Assembly: GCA_037383845.1 (NCBI GenBank)
Contig: JARRON010000010.1
Location: forward strand, 1 to 43,862
Direction of reading: 5' to 3'
Source of the DNA: JARRON01 sp037383845
GTDB lineage: Bacteria > Pseudomonadota > Gammaproteobacteria > Steroidobacterales > XN24
DNA: 43,862 bases
The notes below the pieces were generated by a model. That model worked only from the letters and a program-made list of their open reading frames with translations, was not told the DNA's origin and ran no database searches. Shown in pieces: positions 16,696 to 28,471 of the stretch. Position numbers and translations under genes: made by a program. Position 1 is the stretch's first letter, and each line of letters starts with the position of its first letter.

Positions 16696-17085
16696 ATGAG
16701 CCGTGCGTTCCTGTTCCTGTGCGGGCTGCTGTACCTGGGCTTCGGGCTGTGGGTGCTGCTGTCGCCGGAAGGAGGCCTGGCCTACCTTCAGACCGAACTC
16801 AACCACGTGAACGCCCTGTCGGACCTGCGCGGCAGCCACGGCGGACTGAACGTGGCCGTTGGCCTGTTCCTGCTCTACTCGGCGACCGCGCCGGACTGGC
16901 ACCGCTACGGTCTGCTCCTGGTGGGTCTGCTCAACGTGGGCTATCTCGGCGGCCGACTCGTGGCCCTGCTGGCCGACGGCCCGCCGGACGGCATGGTCCA
17001 GGCGGCCATGGTGCTGGAACTGGTCCTGTCCGTCGTTGCGTTCGTGTTAGCGGGACGGACCAGGCCGCAGGCACTCCGGGCCTGA
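16696..17085 (+). CDS. DUF4345-type small membrane protein
   Basis: 129 aa with four hydrophobic segments (about 3-20, 51-66, 70-90 and 100-122). The body, with the short segment SDLRGSHGGLNVAVGLFLLY between the first two helices, resembles the DUF4345 family of small integral membrane proteins of unknown function. ATG 16696 has CGGAG 7 nt upstream, which decides the start over an ATG 20 codons earlier in the same frame. Its TGA (17083-17085) overlaps the CTG that appears to start the methyltransferase. Confidence 0.72.
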   Translation: MSRAFLFLCGLLYLGFGLWVLLSPEGGLAYLQTELNHVNALSDLRGSHGGLNVAVGLFLLYSATAPDWHRYGLLLVGLLNVGYLGGRLVALLADGPPDGMVQAAMVLELVLSVVAFVLAGRTRPQALRA

Positions 17086-17837
17086 ACTTCAAGGATCACT
17101 TTTCGGCAGCAGCGGCGGATTACGCCCGCTATCGGCCGGGCTATCCGGAAGCGCTGCCGGAGTTCCTGGCCGAAACCGCGCCCGGCCGGGATTGCGCCTG
17201 GGACTGCGCCACCGGCACCGGCCAGGCAGCCGTGATGCTGGCGCCCCATTTCCGCCGCGTGATCGCCACGGACGCCAGCGCCGAGCAGGTCGCCCGGGCG
17301 CGGCCCTGTCCGGGCGTTACCTACCGCGTCGCGCCGGCGGAGGCGCCGGAACTGCCGGAGGGCTCAGCCGACCTGATAACCGTGGCCCAGGCCCTGCACT
17401 GGCTGGACCATGACCGGTTCTACGTCCAGGTCCGCCGGGTGCTGCGCCCGGGCGGCGTGGTTGCAGCCTGGGCCTATACCCTGGCCAGGGTGCCCGATGC
17501 GGCCGCCGCCCCGGTCAACGAGGTCATCCAGTCCTTCTACGAGGAAATGTCGCCGTGGTGGCCACCGGAGCGGGCTCACGTGGAATCCGGCTACCGGGAC
17601 CTGCCTTTCCCCTTTGAGCCGGTGGCCGCTCCCGCCTTCCAGATGCACGCGCGGTGGCCCATGGAACGGCTGCTGGGCTACTTCAGCACCTGGTCCGCGG
17701 TGCTCCGCTGCCGCCGGGACACGGGGCGTAACCCCCTCGGCCCACTGGCGGTTCGGCTGGAAACTGCCTGGGGCGAGCCGTCCCGGCCCCAGGACATCCG
17801 CTGGCCGGTGGCCCTGCGTATAGGGCGGGTGGCCTGA
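17082..17837 (+). CDS. class I SAM-dependent methyltransferase with apparent CTG start
   Basis: 251 aa if initiated at CTG 17082. The protein opens NFKDHFSAAAADYARYRPGY, which is where homologues start (usually M-x-FKDHFS). SAM-binding motif I is DCATGTGQAA (41-50), the acidic end of strand 2 is IATDASAEQV (Asp64), and motif IV region is DLITVAQALHWLDHDRF. This matches the methyltransferase type-11 (trans-aconitate/UbiE-like) fold; the substrate is unknown. There is no in-frame ATG, GTG or TTG between the previous gene's interior and residue 50, so a CTG at the CTGA overlap with the upstream stop is the only start that preserves the conserved N-terminus. Translational coupling would help such a weak start. 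A sequence change in the start codon is the alternative. Confidence 0.8.
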   Translation: MNFKDHFSAAAADYARYRPGYPEALPEFLAETAPGRDCAWDCATGTGQAAVMLAPHFRRVIATDASAEQVARARPCPGVTYRVAPAEAPELPEGSADLITVAQALHWLDHDRFYVQVRRVLRPGGVVAAWAYTLARVPDAAAAPVNEVIQSFYEEMSPWWPPERAHVESGYRDLPFPFEPVAAPAFQMHARWPMERLLGYFSTWSAVLRCRRDTGRNPLGPLAVRLETAWGEPSRPQDIRWPVALRIGRVA

Positions 17838-17885
17838 CGCCGCCGGGGTTGTATCCTGAAGGGACATTCGAGACGAAGCCGGCTC

Positions 17886-18602
17886 TTGCAGGAACCCTAC
17901 CTCGTCACCCCCGATGCCGATCTCCCGGCGGTGGCCGCCGCGCCGGCGCCGTGGACGCTCCACGGCAGCGCCTGGGTCCTCGTGCTCAGGTTCCCGGAGG
18001 CGATGCGGAACGGCCCGGAGCATGTCCCGCCTCCCCTGCGGGACCGGACGTTCCGCGGTCCGTCGATCGTCATGTTTGTGGACTATCGCCTTTCTCCCGC
18101 CGGCCCGTACCGGGAACTGCTCTACATCCCGGGCCGCTTTACCGACGACGGGGGAGCGGCCTGGTCCGTCACGCGGATCTGGGTCAGCACCTGGGACAGC
18201 GTCGTCAACGGCAGGCGCAACTGGGGCATCCCCAAGGATCGGGCGGACTTTGTCCGGGACAAGCGGGAGGGCGCCGAACGGATCACGGTCCTCCACGAGC
18301 GGCGGGACGTGGCCCGGATGGACCTGTCGGCCAGGGGGCCGGCTTTTCCGGTGAGCACCGGCTTCGTGCCGCAGGTGCTGCGTCACCTGGTGCAGTACCA
18401 TGCGGGCCACCGCTACAGCCTCGTCATCGCGGCGAGCGGGCGGGTCCGGGCCGCACGGCTGCTGGACGCACGGGGTGGAGCCGGGCTGTTCCCGGACCTG
18501 GACGCGGCACGAACCCTCGCGGCGGTGAGGGTGTCCCGGTTCACCATGACCTTCCCCGAGGCAGAGGTCACTTCCGCGCTGCCGATGCAGGAGACAGGAT
18601 GA
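17886..18602 (+). CDS. acetoacetate-decarboxylase-superfamily protein
   Basis: 238 aa from TTG 17886. The chain shows the decarboxylase-like layout: PGRFTDDGGAAWSVTRIWVS, then NGRRNWGIPKDRADFV, in which Lys117 occupies the place of the Schiff-base lysine of acetoacetate decarboxylase (G-x-PK). Bacterial relatives of this size are annotated only as ADC-like; actual activity may be different or absent. No ATG gives the N-terminus; TTG is the best start, though its ribosome site is poor. The 3' end overlaps the next gene by 4 bp, so the pair is coupled. Confidence 0.62.
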   Translation: MQEPYLVTPDADLPAVAAAPAPWTLHGSAWVLVLRFPEAMRNGPEHVPPPLRDRTFRGPSIVMFVDYRLSPAGPYRELLYIPGRFTDDGGAAWSVTRIWVSTWDSVVNGRRNWGIPKDRADFVRDKREGAERITVLHERRDVARMDLSARGPAFPVSTGFVPQVLRHLVQYHAGHRYSLVIAASGRVRAARLLDARGGAGLFPDLDAARTLAAVRVSRFTMTFPEAEVTSALPMQETG

Positions 18603-19168
18603 AGAAACTCGCAACCCTCGCCGTGGCTGTTGTCCCGCTGGTCGCCGGCGCCGACGAGGCACGGCAGCAGTTTCCAGGCTTCTCGCTGGTGCCCCCGACA
18701 GGGGATGCCTGGCAGCTGGAAGGTCGCAGCCCGACGTCGGTCCTGTGGCTGAGAGACACCGGCAGCCCGGAGACGAAATTCGCGTTCGCCGTGCTGGCAG
18801 GCCCGGCGCCGACTTCGGTCAGGAGCCAGCCCGAGCTCGTCGCCTTCCTGGAGGCGATGGGCAGCGCACCGCCGCCGAGTCCGGACCTGGAACTGGTCTC
18901 CTCCACCGCCGAGGCCGTGGACGGTCCAGGCGGGACCTGCGCCCGCCACGAGTCCCGGGTGCGGGACGCCGCCGCCGGCACGCGCCTCGACGTGGTGGGC
19001 ATCACCTGTCTCCACCCGGAGTATCCCGGCCGCATGTACGACGTACAGTTCTCGCAGCGCACGACGGCGGGACAGCCGGACGAGGCGCTGCGCCTTGAAG
19101 GCGAGGCGCTGCTGGAATCCTTCCGGTTCGAGGAAGCCCCCTACGACGACGACTGGGACCTGGATTAG
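18599..19168 (+). CDS. exported protein of unknown function
   Basis: 189 aa with an N-terminal signal peptide (MKKLATLAVAVVPLVAGADE, cleavage probably after Ala/Gly near 17-18). The mature part has two or three Cys residues (GTCARHESRV and GITCLHPEYPG) that could form a disulfide, and a very acidic C-terminus (YDDDWDLD). I do not recognise the family; it resembles small periplasmic proteins. ATG 18599 overlaps the stop of the ADC-like gene by 4 bp and has GGAG just upstream, so the two genes are co-translated. The end lies 9 bp from the convergent amidohydrolase. Confidence 0.7.
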   Translation: MKKLATLAVAVVPLVAGADEARQQFPGFSLVPPTGDAWQLEGRSPTSVLWLRDTGSPETKFAFAVLAGPAPTSVRSQPELVAFLEAMGSAPPPSPDLELVSSTAEAVDGPGGTCARHESRVRDAAAGTRLDVVGITCLHPEYPGRMYDVQFSQRTTAGQPDEALRLEGEALLESFRFEEAPYDDDWDLD

Positions 19169-19177
19169 GGGCCCTGC

Positions 19178-20488
19178 CTACAGACCACCGGCAGGCTTGC
19201 CGCCTGCTCGGGCGAAGTAGTCCACGACGAGGGTAGACATCGCTTCCAGTCCGACCTTAAGCGTGCTTTCGTCGATGTGGAACTCCGGCGAATGGTTGGC
19301 CGGGGGGTTCGGCCCGGCATCCGGGGGCACCACGCCCAGGAAGAAATAGAATCCCGGCGCCTGCTGGGCGTAGAACGAGAAATCCTCGGCGATGGTGAGC
19401 CGCGACATCTCGACGAGGCGCTGCTCGCCCACGACCTTCAGCAGGCTCGGCACCGACGCCGCCGTCAGCGCAGGATCATTCACGGTGACCGGGTATCCCC
19501 GGTCGATCTCGACCTCCGCGCTCGCGCCGGCTGCCCCGGCCATGCCCCGCGCCGTCTCGCCCACGCGGCGGTGAATCTCCCCGCGGACGGACTCGTCGAA
19601 GGTGCGGATGGTGCCGACGAGCGTCACCTCGCCGGGGATGATGTTGTTGCGGATGCCACCGTGGATGCTGCCCACCGAGATGATGGCCGGCAACTCGGAG
19701 ACGTTCACCTGGCGGCTGGCGATATTCTGCAGGCCCAGAACGATCTGGGCGGCCGGCACCACCGGGTCGACGCCGCCCCAGGGCTGCGACCCATGGGTCT
19801 GGCGGCCGCGGACCAGGATCTCGAAACGATCCGCGGCGGCCATGATCGGTCCGGCCCGGTAGCCGATGTGGCGGGCCGGCAGCGGTGACCAGACATGGAG
19901 TCCGAAGACGGCATCCGGTCTCACCCAGTCGAACAGCCCTTCCTTCAGCATCAGCTCAGCGCCCCCCTCTTCCCCCGGCGGCGCGCCTTCCTCCGCGGGC
20001 TGGAAGATGAACAGCACCGAGCCAGGCAGCTCATCCCGCATGGACGCGAGGAGCTCCGCGGTGGCCATGAGGATGGCGGTATGGGCATCGTGGCCGCAGG
20101 CGTGCATCACTCCCGTGGCCTGGCCGTTGTAATCCGCCGTCACCGTGGACGCGAAAGGCAGACCGGTCTGCTCCGTGACCGGCAGGGCATCCATGTCGGC
20201 CCGCAGGGCGACGGTGGGCCCCGACGGGTCGCCGACGAGCAGCCCGGCGACACCGGTATGAGCGATACCGGTCCGGACCTCCAGCCCCAGGGACTTCAGA
20301 TGATCGGCCACCCGGGCAGACGTTCGGAATTCCCGGTTGGACAGTTCGGGATTGGCGTGCAGGTCCCGCCGCCATTCGATCAGCTTCGGCTCCAGGGCGG
20401 CCGCCCGTGTCGCAACGGCCGGGGGAGTCGCCGCGGCCGCGGCGCCTGATGCGATGAGCAGGGACAGCAGCGCGAGGCTTCGGATCAT
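19178..20488 (-). CDS. exported M20-family amidohydrolase (hippurate/IAA-amino acid hydrolase type)
   Basis: 436 aa. From ATG 20488 the protein begins with a clear signal peptide (MIRSLALLSLLIASGAAAAA), followed by the M20D metallopeptidase domain: RRDLHANPELS, VALRADMDALPV, MHACGHDAHTAILMA (Cys131, His133), QPAEEGAPPGEEGG, and IAEDFSFYAQQAPGFYFFLG near the end. Such enzymes remove acyl groups from N-acyl amino acids using a dinuclear metal site; periplasmic location is inferred. The same frame continues upstream to an ATG at 20584 that has an excellent AGGGAG ribosome site, which would add 32 residues before the signal peptide. I keep 20488 because the signal peptide begins there, but the real start is unsettled. 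It is divergent from the Fur-controlled gene. Confidence 0.88.
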   Translation of the reverse strand: MIRSLALLSLLIASGAAAAATPPAVATRAAALEPKLIEWRRDLHANPELSNREFRTSARVADHLKSLGLEVRTGIAHTGVAGLLVGDPSGPTVALRADMDALPVTEQTGLPFASTVTADYNGQATGVMHACGHDAHTAILMATAELLASMRDELPGSVLFIFQPAEEGAPPGEEGGAELMLKEGLFDWVRPDAVFGLHVWSPLPARHIGYRAGPIMAAADRFEILVRGRQTHGSQPWGGVDPVVPAAQIVLGLQNIASRQVNVSELPAIISVGSIHGGIRNNIIPGEVTLVGTIRTFDESVRGEIHRRVGETARGMAGAAGASAEVEIDRGYPVTVNDPALTAASVPSLLKVVGEQRLVEMSRLTIAEDFSFYAQQAPGFYFFLGVVPPDAGPNPPANHSPEFHIDESTLKVGLEAMSTLVVDYFARAGGKPAGGL

Positions 20489-20660
20489 GGCGACTCGGTC
20501 CGTGGCGTGAATGAAAGCTTCGAAGCATAACCCGTGGACCGGTGGGGCGCCCTCGCCCAGGTTGAACAGGTCGTTGAAATTCATGGTCTCCCTCGAGCGG
20601 TTTAACGCTGCCGCGGGCACTATCCCGCCACGCCCTGCTGTACGCCAGGCCGCCCGGGAC

Positions 20661-20688
20661 TTGACCCGGCCCGGGATATGGCGATAAT
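20661..20688 (+). promoter_or_regulatory. sigma-70-type promoter
   Basis: TTGACC (20661-20666) and GATAAT (20683-20688) are each one base from consensus and are separated by 16 bp. This is the best-formed promoter in the window. Transcription would start near 20695 and read into the gene at 20725. Its -10 overlaps the Fur-box palindrome. Confidence 0.7.
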
Positions 20689-20709
20689 GAGAATCGTTCG
20701 CATTCTCAT
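20687..20709 (+). promoter_or_regulatory. Fur-box-like operator
   Basis: ATGAGAAT (20687-20694) and ATTCTCAT (20702-20709) form a perfect 8-bp inverted repeat with a 7-bp spacer, inside GATAATGAGAATCGTTCGCA. It closely matches the gammaproteobacterial Fur consensus (GATAATGATAATCATTATC-type, 7-1-7 arrangement). It overlaps the -10 and the expected transcription start, the classic geometry for iron-dependent repression. Confidence 0.72.
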
Positions 20710-20724
20710 ATGGAGCCCATCACC

Positions 20725-21117
20725 ATGATCCCCGGCCACCAGAAACGACGCGGCAATCCCGACGCCTTCGGCGCCACCCCTCCCGCTGCTCCGGCAAGGA
20801 TCGCGCCGGTCCGATCCCGCTACCGGCTCCTCCTCACGCGGCTGCCGGGGCGGTGGGAACTCATCATTTTCGACCGCGAATGCACCCGGGTGATGCGGCG
20901 CCTGGAGGGCCCGGTGGTGGACGGTCTCCGGGAAACCAGGGCGCTGCCCCCCACCCTCCTCGCCGAGGGGGCCTGCGACGCCGACAAGAGCCTCGTCCAG
21001 CATATCTTCCTGGCCGCCGCCTCCCTGGCGAACATCCTCGAGTCCCCGGCGCCGCACTCGCCGGCCAAGGCCGCCTCGACCGTGGGACTCCCCGGCCTGG
21101 CCGCCGCTTTCGGCTGA
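20725..21117 (+). CDS. small protein of unknown function under Fur-type promoter
   Basis: 130 aa (MIPGHQKRRGNPDAFG...). There is no signal peptide and no recognised domain. The centre has a compact hydrophobic and charged block (SRYRLLLTRLPGRWELIIFD, residues 31-50, then RECTRVMRRLEG) that could be a small alpha/beta domain, followed by a helical stretch (DKSLVQHIFLAAASLANILE). The single Cys residues in DRECTR and EGACDAD offer no obvious metal site. ATG 20725 has GGAG at 20712-20715, 9 nt upstream, so it is preferred over ATG 20710, which lies at the edge of the operator. The good promoter and Fur box show that this strand is transcribed under iron control. It is monocistronic and converges on gltD. 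Function unknown. Confidence 0.6.
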   Translation: MIPGHQKRRGNPDAFGATPPAAPARIAPVRSRYRLLLTRLPGRWELIIFDRECTRVMRRLEGPVVDGLRETRALPPTLLAEGACDADKSLVQHIFLAAASLANILESPAPHSPAKAASTVGLPGLAAAFG

Positions 21118-21121
21118 AAGA

Positions 21122-21167
21122 CCGGTACCGGACGACCAGCCGGCGGGCACGAAGGTTCTCGCCGGAC
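21122..21167. terminator. inverted repeats between convergent genes
   Basis: CCGGTACCGG (21122-21131) is a perfect palindrome, and CCGGCG (21140-21145) pairs with CGCCGG (21160-21165) with an extendable stem. Placed between two convergent stops in a 134-bp gap, they may serve as a bidirectional terminator, but no U-tract is present. Confidence 0.3.
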
Positions 21168-21251
21168 TGTCCGCGAACTCCGCAGCAGGGCCGCGACTGA
21201 AGACGGCCTGGTCGGCGGGGCGCGGCCCGCACAGGTTCAGTGCGGGGGACT

Positions 21252-22660
21252 TCAGACCCCCAGGTAGGCGAGGATGCCCCGGGCGGCTTCCCGCCCCTCG
21301 AACACGGCGGTCACCACCAGGTCCGAACCGCGGACGATGTCTCCGCCGGCGAAAATCCTGGGATGGGTGGTCTGGAACGGGTAGCGGGTCCCGCCGCTGG
21401 CGCGAATGCGACCGTCGGGCTGGGTCTCGACGCCGGCGGCGGTCAGCCACTCCGGCGGGTCGGGCCGGAAACCGAAGGCGATGATCACCGCGTCCGCGGG
21501 GAGCACCTCCTCCGTACCGGGCACGGGCTCGGGACGACGGCGCCCGCCGGGGCCGGGCGGACCCAGCCGGGTGCGGACCACCTTCACGCCCTCCACGCTG
21601 CCGGAGCCCACGATTTCCACGGGCTGCCGGTTGAACAAGAACTCCACACCCTCCTCCCGGGAGTTCTTCACTTCCCGCCTGGAGCCGGGCATGTTCTTCT
21701 CGTCCCGCCGATAGGCGCAGGTCACGCTGGCGGCGCCCTGCCGGATGGCGGTGCGGTTGCAGTCCATGCCCGTGTCGCCACCACCCAGCACCACGACCCG
21801 CCGGCCGGCCATGGACACGAAGGGCTCCGCCTCCGCGAGAAGGCCGAGCTCCCGGCGAACGTTGGACACCAGGTAGGGCAGGGCCTCGTGCACGCCGTGC
21901 AGGTCCTCGCCGGGCATCCCCCCCTTTACGTACCGGTAGGTGCCGATGCCGGTGAACACCGCCTCGTATTCCTCCAGCAGCTGATCCAGGGTGACGTCCC
22001 GGCCGATCTCGGTTTCCAGCACGAACTCCACGCCCATGCCCTCGAGGATCTTTCGGCGGATCTCTACCACTTCCTTCTCGAGCTTGAAGGGCGGGATGCC
22101 GAACGTGAGGAGTCCGCCGATCCGCGGATAGCGGTCGTAGACCACCGCCCGCACGCCGTTGCGCGCCAGGATGTCGGCGGCGGCGAGTCCGGCCGGGCCC
22201 GCGCCGATGATGGCCACCTCCCGCCCCGTCGGCCTGACGTCGCTCATGTCCGGGCGCCAGCCCTGGCGAACCGCCTCGTCGGTGATGTACTTCTCGATGG
22301 AGCCGATGGTGACGGCGCCGAAGCCGTCATTCAGGGTGCAGGCGCCCTCGCACAGGCGGTCCTGGGGACACACCCGCCCGCAGATCTCCGGGAGGGAATT
22401 GGTCCGATGGGAAAGCTCGGCGGCCTCGAAGAGGTTCCCCTCGGACACCAGCGCCAGCCAGTTGGGTATGTAATTGTGGACCGGGCACTTCCACTCGCAG
22501 TAGGGATTGCCGCAGTCCAGGCACCGGCCCGCCTGCCGGGCGGCGTCCTCCACGTCGTACTGGCCGTAGATCTCCCGGTAGTGCCGGATGCGGTCCCGGG
22601 CAAGCAGCTTCTTCGGATCCTTCCTGGGAACCTCCAGGAAGCGTAGCGGGGCCTCCTTGC

Positions 22661-22664
<4 letters not shown>
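21252..22664 (-). CDS. gltD: glutamate synthase (NADPH) small subunit
   Basis: 470 aa FAD/Fe-S subunit that passes electrons from NADPH to the large subunit. The N-terminal part has the two Cys clusters of the [4Fe-4S] domain (Cys48, 51, 56, 60 in CLDCGNPYCEWKC; Cys95, 99, 105, 109). FAD-binding motif GAGPAGLAAADIL begins at 154; the glycine-rich NADPH site VVVLGGGDTGMDC and the C-terminal FAGGDIVRGSDLVVTA FAD-binding block follow. Full length. ATG 22664 overlaps the gltB stop by 4 bp, as expected for a gltBD operon. Confidence 0.97.
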
Positions 22665-27142
<4,478 letters not shown>

Positions 27143-27194
27143 TGGCCGCCAAATTTCCGTTCCGCTCGGGAGCCGGCGCCGCCGGCTTGCCTAT

Positions 27195-27262
27195 GTGCTT
27201 GTTTTTATTGAGCACCGTGTGCAGCGGCGGGGTTTGTGCGCACTGCAGCACCACTATAATGC
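27195..27262. promoter_or_regulatory. cluster of GTGC/GCAC inverted repeats upstream of gltB
   Basis: Within 68 bp there are GTGCT (27195-27199)/AGCAC (27211-27215), GCAC (27212-27215)/GTGC (27219-27222), the palindrome GTGCGCAC (27236-27243), and GCACCACTATAATGCA (27247-27262). GCAC-GTGC half-sites are the core of NtrC-type operators, and the downstream gene is nitrogen assimilation, but none has the exact NtrC spacing. Confidence 0.35.
27233..27260 (+). promoter_or_regulatory. possible plus-strand promoter antisense to the lipoprotein gene
   Basis: A perfect TATAAT lies at 27255-27260, with TTTGTG at 27233-27238 as a mediocre -35 (16-bp spacer). It points toward the minus-strand lipoprotein gene and would give antisense RNA or a long leader for the plus-strand gene at 27816. 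The hexamer may instead be part of the gltB regulatory region. Confidence 0.3.
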
Positions 27263-27279
27263 AAAGCTGCCGGCGGAGG

Positions 27280-27723
27280 TCAAATCCCCGGCGGCGCCCC
27301 GTCCCAGTCCGCCCCGGTCACCCGCCAGCCGTCACCGTCGTCCCGGAGGGACAGTTCCAGGGTGAACCCGTCGGCGCTGAGCCGGCCGGCACCCGCGCCG
27401 GCGGCGATCACCTGCAGTCGCGCCCGGGCCAGCACCGGTGAGAACAGTTCCAGGTCTCGCTCCGTGACCACCAGCTCCAGGCGGGGATACCGAAGCAGCA
27501 GGCCCTTCAGCATCACCGACGCCTGCCGGCGATCCCGGCCGGCCATGTCCGAGTAGTCCGGGGAAATCAGCCCCGCCAGGGCCTGTGCATCTCCGGCCTC
27601 CGCGTAAGCCTCCGCCTCCGTCAGCCACGAACGCAGGGTCGCCTCCGGGTCCGCGGCATCCGGCCCGCACCCGGCTGCCGCCCCGATCGCAAGCGCCACC
27701 AGGCAGGCACGGGGAATCCTCAT
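27280..27723 (-). CDS. small lipoprotein with probable SnoaL/NTF2-like fold
   Basis: 147 aa. The start MRIPRACLVALAIGAAAGC is a lipoprotein signal with a lipobox-like A-A-G-C, so it is probably lipidated at Cys19 and attached to an envelope membrane. The mature domain (EATLRSWLTEAEAYAEAGDAQ...GLISPDYSDMAGRDR, then beta strands ending in GDGWRVTGADWDG) has the layout of nuclear-transport-factor-2/SnoaL-like small proteins, as in many proteobacterial proteins of unknown role. It lies upstream of gltB in the same direction, with a 137-bp gap, and diverges from the DUF924 gene. No catalytic residues are apparent. Confidence 0.68.
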   Translation of the reverse strand: MRIPRACLVALAIGAAAGCGPDAADPEATLRSWLTEAEAYAEAGDAQALAGLISPDYSDMAGRDRRQASVMLKGLLLRYPRLELVVTERDLELFSPVLARARLQVIAAGAGAGRLSADGFTLELSLRDDGDGWRVTGADWDGAPPGI

Positions 27724-27815
27724 CGTGCCCCCCGCTGGCCGGGGGGCTGCATGCGGGGCCGGTGAATGTGAAGATAGACGCCCTGGGATACTCGGGACAT
27801 AGCCGGAAAATCTGC

Positions 27816-28457
27816 ATGAGTAATCAACAACAGGAAATAGACACTGTCCTGGACTACTGGTTCGGCGACACGGTCAGGAATCCCTCCCGCGTGCCCGCGC
27901 GGATGGGCTTCTGGTTCGGCGACGACGAGGCCAGGGACCGGGACATGGCGGAGCGCTGGGGCGGGCTGGTGGACGCTGCAGCCGAGGGACGTCTGGACCC
28001 CTGGACCCGGACCCCGCGGGGCCGGCTGGCGGTCCTGCTGCTGATGGACCAGTTCCGGCGCAACATCTATCGCGGCACCGCGGAAGCCTTTCAGCGGGAC
28101 GGGCGGGCCCGCTACCTGATGCGGGACGGCGTGAGCCGGATGATGGACATCCAGCTGACGCCCGTGGAACGCATGTTCTTCTACATGCCGCTGCAGCATT
28201 CGGAGTCCCTGGAGGATCAGGAACTGGGCGTGGACAGATACCTGCAGGTGGAGCGGGAAGTGGCCTCCGACTTCCGGCCCATCTTCGCCGACTTCCGCAA
28301 GTACGCCCAGCGGCACCGGGACATCATCGCCCGGTTCGGCCGCTTTCCCCACCGGAACGCCATCCTGGGCCGGCGCAGCACCGAGGAAGAGCAGGCGTGG
28401 CTTGCCAGCGGCGGTGAGACTTTCGGCCAGCCGGCGAGCATCGCCGACGCCGGGTAG
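27816..28457 (+). CDS. DUF924-family protein
   Basis: 213 aa. Family hallmarks are the opening IDTVLDYWFGD, the FWFGDDEARDRDMAERWGG segment, LAVLLLMDQFRRNIYRGTAEAF, and the closing ARFGRFPHRNAILGRRST, all typical of DUF924 (TPR-like helical, function unknown). The ATG 27816 start is chosen because MSNQQQEIDTVLDYW is where homologues begin; the open frame upstream crosses the divergent lipoprotein gene and is not family-like. It is monocistronic. Confidence 0.9.
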   Translation: MSNQQQEIDTVLDYWFGDTVRNPSRVPARMGFWFGDDEARDRDMAERWGGLVDAAAEGRLDPWTRTPRGRLAVLLLMDQFRRNIYRGTAEAFQRDGRARYLMRDGVSRMMDIQLTPVERMFFYMPLQHSESLEDQELGVDRYLQVEREVASDFRPIFADFRKYAQRHRDIIARFGRFPHRNAILGRRSTEEEQAWLASGGETFGQPASIADAG

Positions 28458-28471
28458 CCTTCCGTCAGCGT

